From the NCBI GenBank assembly GCA_903924805.1, contig CAIYCZ010000301.1:1-6025 (forward strand): 6,025 nt of DNA, read 5' to 3'. The position numbers and the translations under genes were made by a program. Shown in pieces: positions 5,042-6,025 of this stretch. Under the pieces are notes generated by a model. That model was not told the origin of the DNA. It ran no database searches and worked only from the letters and a program-made list of their open reading frames with translations. Origin of the DNA: an uncultured delta proteobacterium. Its GTDB lineage: Bacteria > Desulfobacterota > WTBG01 > CAIYCZ01. Position 1 is the stretch's first letter; every line of letters begins with the position of its first letter.

Positions 5042-6025
5042 TTACCTTTCCCGGTACTCTCCAAATACCCCGCGCAGCACATCAGCAATTTCACCAAGTG
5101 ATGCATAGGCTTTGACTGCCTCAAGTGTCGGCGGCAACAGATTCTCGGTGCCCTGGGCAGCAGATTTAAGTTTTTTCAATGATTCCTGGACTTTGCCGGA
5201 ATCCCGCTCGCTTTTTACCTTTGCGAGTTCTTCCTTCTGCAATCGCTCTTTTACCGGGTCAACCCGCAGGAGGTTCTGCAGGGGCTTTTCCTCAACCGTG
5301 AACTTGTTAAGGCCCACCACTACCTGCTCGCTCTTTTCGACGTCCTTCTGATACTGATAGGCACTGTTCTGTATCTCGTTCTGAATATAGCCGGTCTCAA
5401 TTGCCTTGATTACGCCGCCCATCTTGTCAATCTTCTCGATATACTGCCGGGCACCGTCTTCAATCTGGCTGGTAAGAGACTCAATAGCGTAGGAGCCTGC
5501 CAGCGGGTCAATCGTATCGGCAACGTTGGTTTCAAAGGCAACAATCTGCTGGGTCCGCAGCGCTACCCGCACCGCTTCTTCAGTGGGCAGCGCCAGCGCC
5601 TCATCAAACGAGTTGGTGTGCAGCGACTGGGTTCCGCCAAGAACCGCGGCAAGAGCCTGGTATGCCACCCGCACGATGTTATTGAACGGCTGCTGTGCGG
5701 TCAGCGTGCAGCCTGCGGTCTGGGTATGGAAGCGCAGCATCAGGGAACTCGGATTCTTGGCAGCAAACCGCTCTTTCATGATGCGCGCCCAGAGCCGCCG
5801 CGCAGCCCTGAACTTGGCTATCTCTTCAAGAAAGTTATTGTGGCAGTTAAAAAAGAAGGAAAGCCGCGAAGCAAATGCGTCAACATCAAGCCCCGCCTTT
5901 ATGGCAGCATCAACATACGTAATACCGTCTGCCAGGGTGAAGGCCACTTCCTGCACGGCGGAAGAACCTGCCTCCCGCATATGGTAGCCGCTGATGCTGA
6001 TGGTATTCCACTGCGGCACACGGTC
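5042..6025 (-). CDS. Acyl-CoA mutase large subunit (methylmalonyl-CoA mutase type), C-terminal part
   Basis: Adenosylcobalamin-dependent mutase subunit that interconverts branched and linear acyl-CoAs, typically methylmalonyl-CoA and succinyl-CoA; cytoplasmic. The frame is open to the right edge (first codons GAC CGT GTG), so 327 residues are present and roughly 200 N-terminal ones are missing. The fragment begins in the TIM barrel with SISGYHMREAG; its Tyr14-His15 match the catalytic Tyr-His pair of the family. Then come FHTQTAGCTLTAQQP, GGTQSLHTNSFDEALALPTE, DPLAGSY and the usual ending GEIADVLRGVFGEYRER before TAA. It stops there with no cobalamin-binding DxHxxG domain, so it is a stand-alone large subunit needing a separate B12 subunit, which is not the next gene downstream. 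The HTQTAG/TAQQP version also occurs in isobutyryl-CoA-type mutases, and the specificity residues lie mostly outside the window, so the substrate is not settled. Repeat C follows its stop at once. Confidence 0.95.
   Translation of the reverse strand, partial: DRVPQWNTISISGYHMREAGSSAVQEVAFTLADGITYVDAAIKAGLDVDAFASRLSFFFNCHNNFLEEIAKFRAARRLWARIMKERFAAKNPSSLMLRFHTQTAGCTLTAQQPFNNIVRVAYQALAAVLGGTQSLHTNSFDEALALPTEEAVRVALRTQQIVAFETNVADTIDPLAGSYAIESLTSQIEDGARQYIEKIDKMGGVIKAIETGYIQNEIQNSAYQYQKDVEKSEQVVVGLNKFTVEEKPLQNLLRVDPVKERLQKEELAKVKSERDSGKVQESLKKLKSAAQGTENLLPPTLEAVKAYASLGEIADVLRGVFGEYRER

Noticed and set aside
4888..5124. Minus-strand 78-codon frame across the end of the mutase gene and repeat C
   Set aside because: It begins out of frame inside the mutase and continues through the repeat; no family resemblance beyond the repeat-encoded words.

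Overview
The window is a bacterial chromosome segment of about 6 kb. Every recognised gene lies on the minus strand, so transcription runs from high to low coordinates. In that order it holds: the C-terminal two thirds of a methylmalonyl-CoA-mutase-type large subunit (runs off the right edge); valS; nadC, whose start overlaps the valS stop as ATGA; coaX (type III pantothenate kinase); and a nearly complete small four-helix-bundle protein of the 23S rRNA intervening-sequence (IVP) family, cut by the left edge. All are confident by motif except the exact role of the last. Base composition near 50% G+C in hand-counted samples of nadC, a B12-dependent acyl-CoA mutase, type III PanK and a compact valS-nadC-coaX order suggest an uncultivated, probably anaerobic bacterium. 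I recall similar CAAATGACAAA-type intergenic repeats from metagenomic assemblies of several uncultured phyla, but cannot assign a taxon from this window.

The housekeeping genes cover protein synthesis (valS), de novo NAD (nadC) and the first step of CoA synthesis (coaX). CoA links loosely to the acyl-CoA mutase. The genes are probably one co-transcribed run; I see no convincing promoter or classical rho-independent terminator.

The unusual part is what separates the genes. Three gene junctions (319-416, about 1191-1336, 4906-5046) are filled with A+T-rich repeat DNA built from short CAAATG-C-AAA units. Copies B (1225-1336, plus orientation) and C (4906-5035, minus orientation) match at 110 of 112 aligned bases, apart from one 18-base insertion in C. 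Each can fold on itself through a 10-bp inner stem and complementary outer ends. The third copy, A, is different: its unit array runs straight into, and encodes, the N-terminus of the four-helix-bundle gene, in the same reading frame that stays open through B and C. This suggests one family of elements in which A is the gene-bearing form and B and C are short non-autonomous relatives, as REP sequences are to RAYT transposases or MITEs to their parents. The repeats also supply the stop codon of nadC and a ten-residue tail plus stop for coaX. This putative element, a four-helix-bundle protein with hairpin repeats outside rRNA, is the best candidate here for something undescribed.
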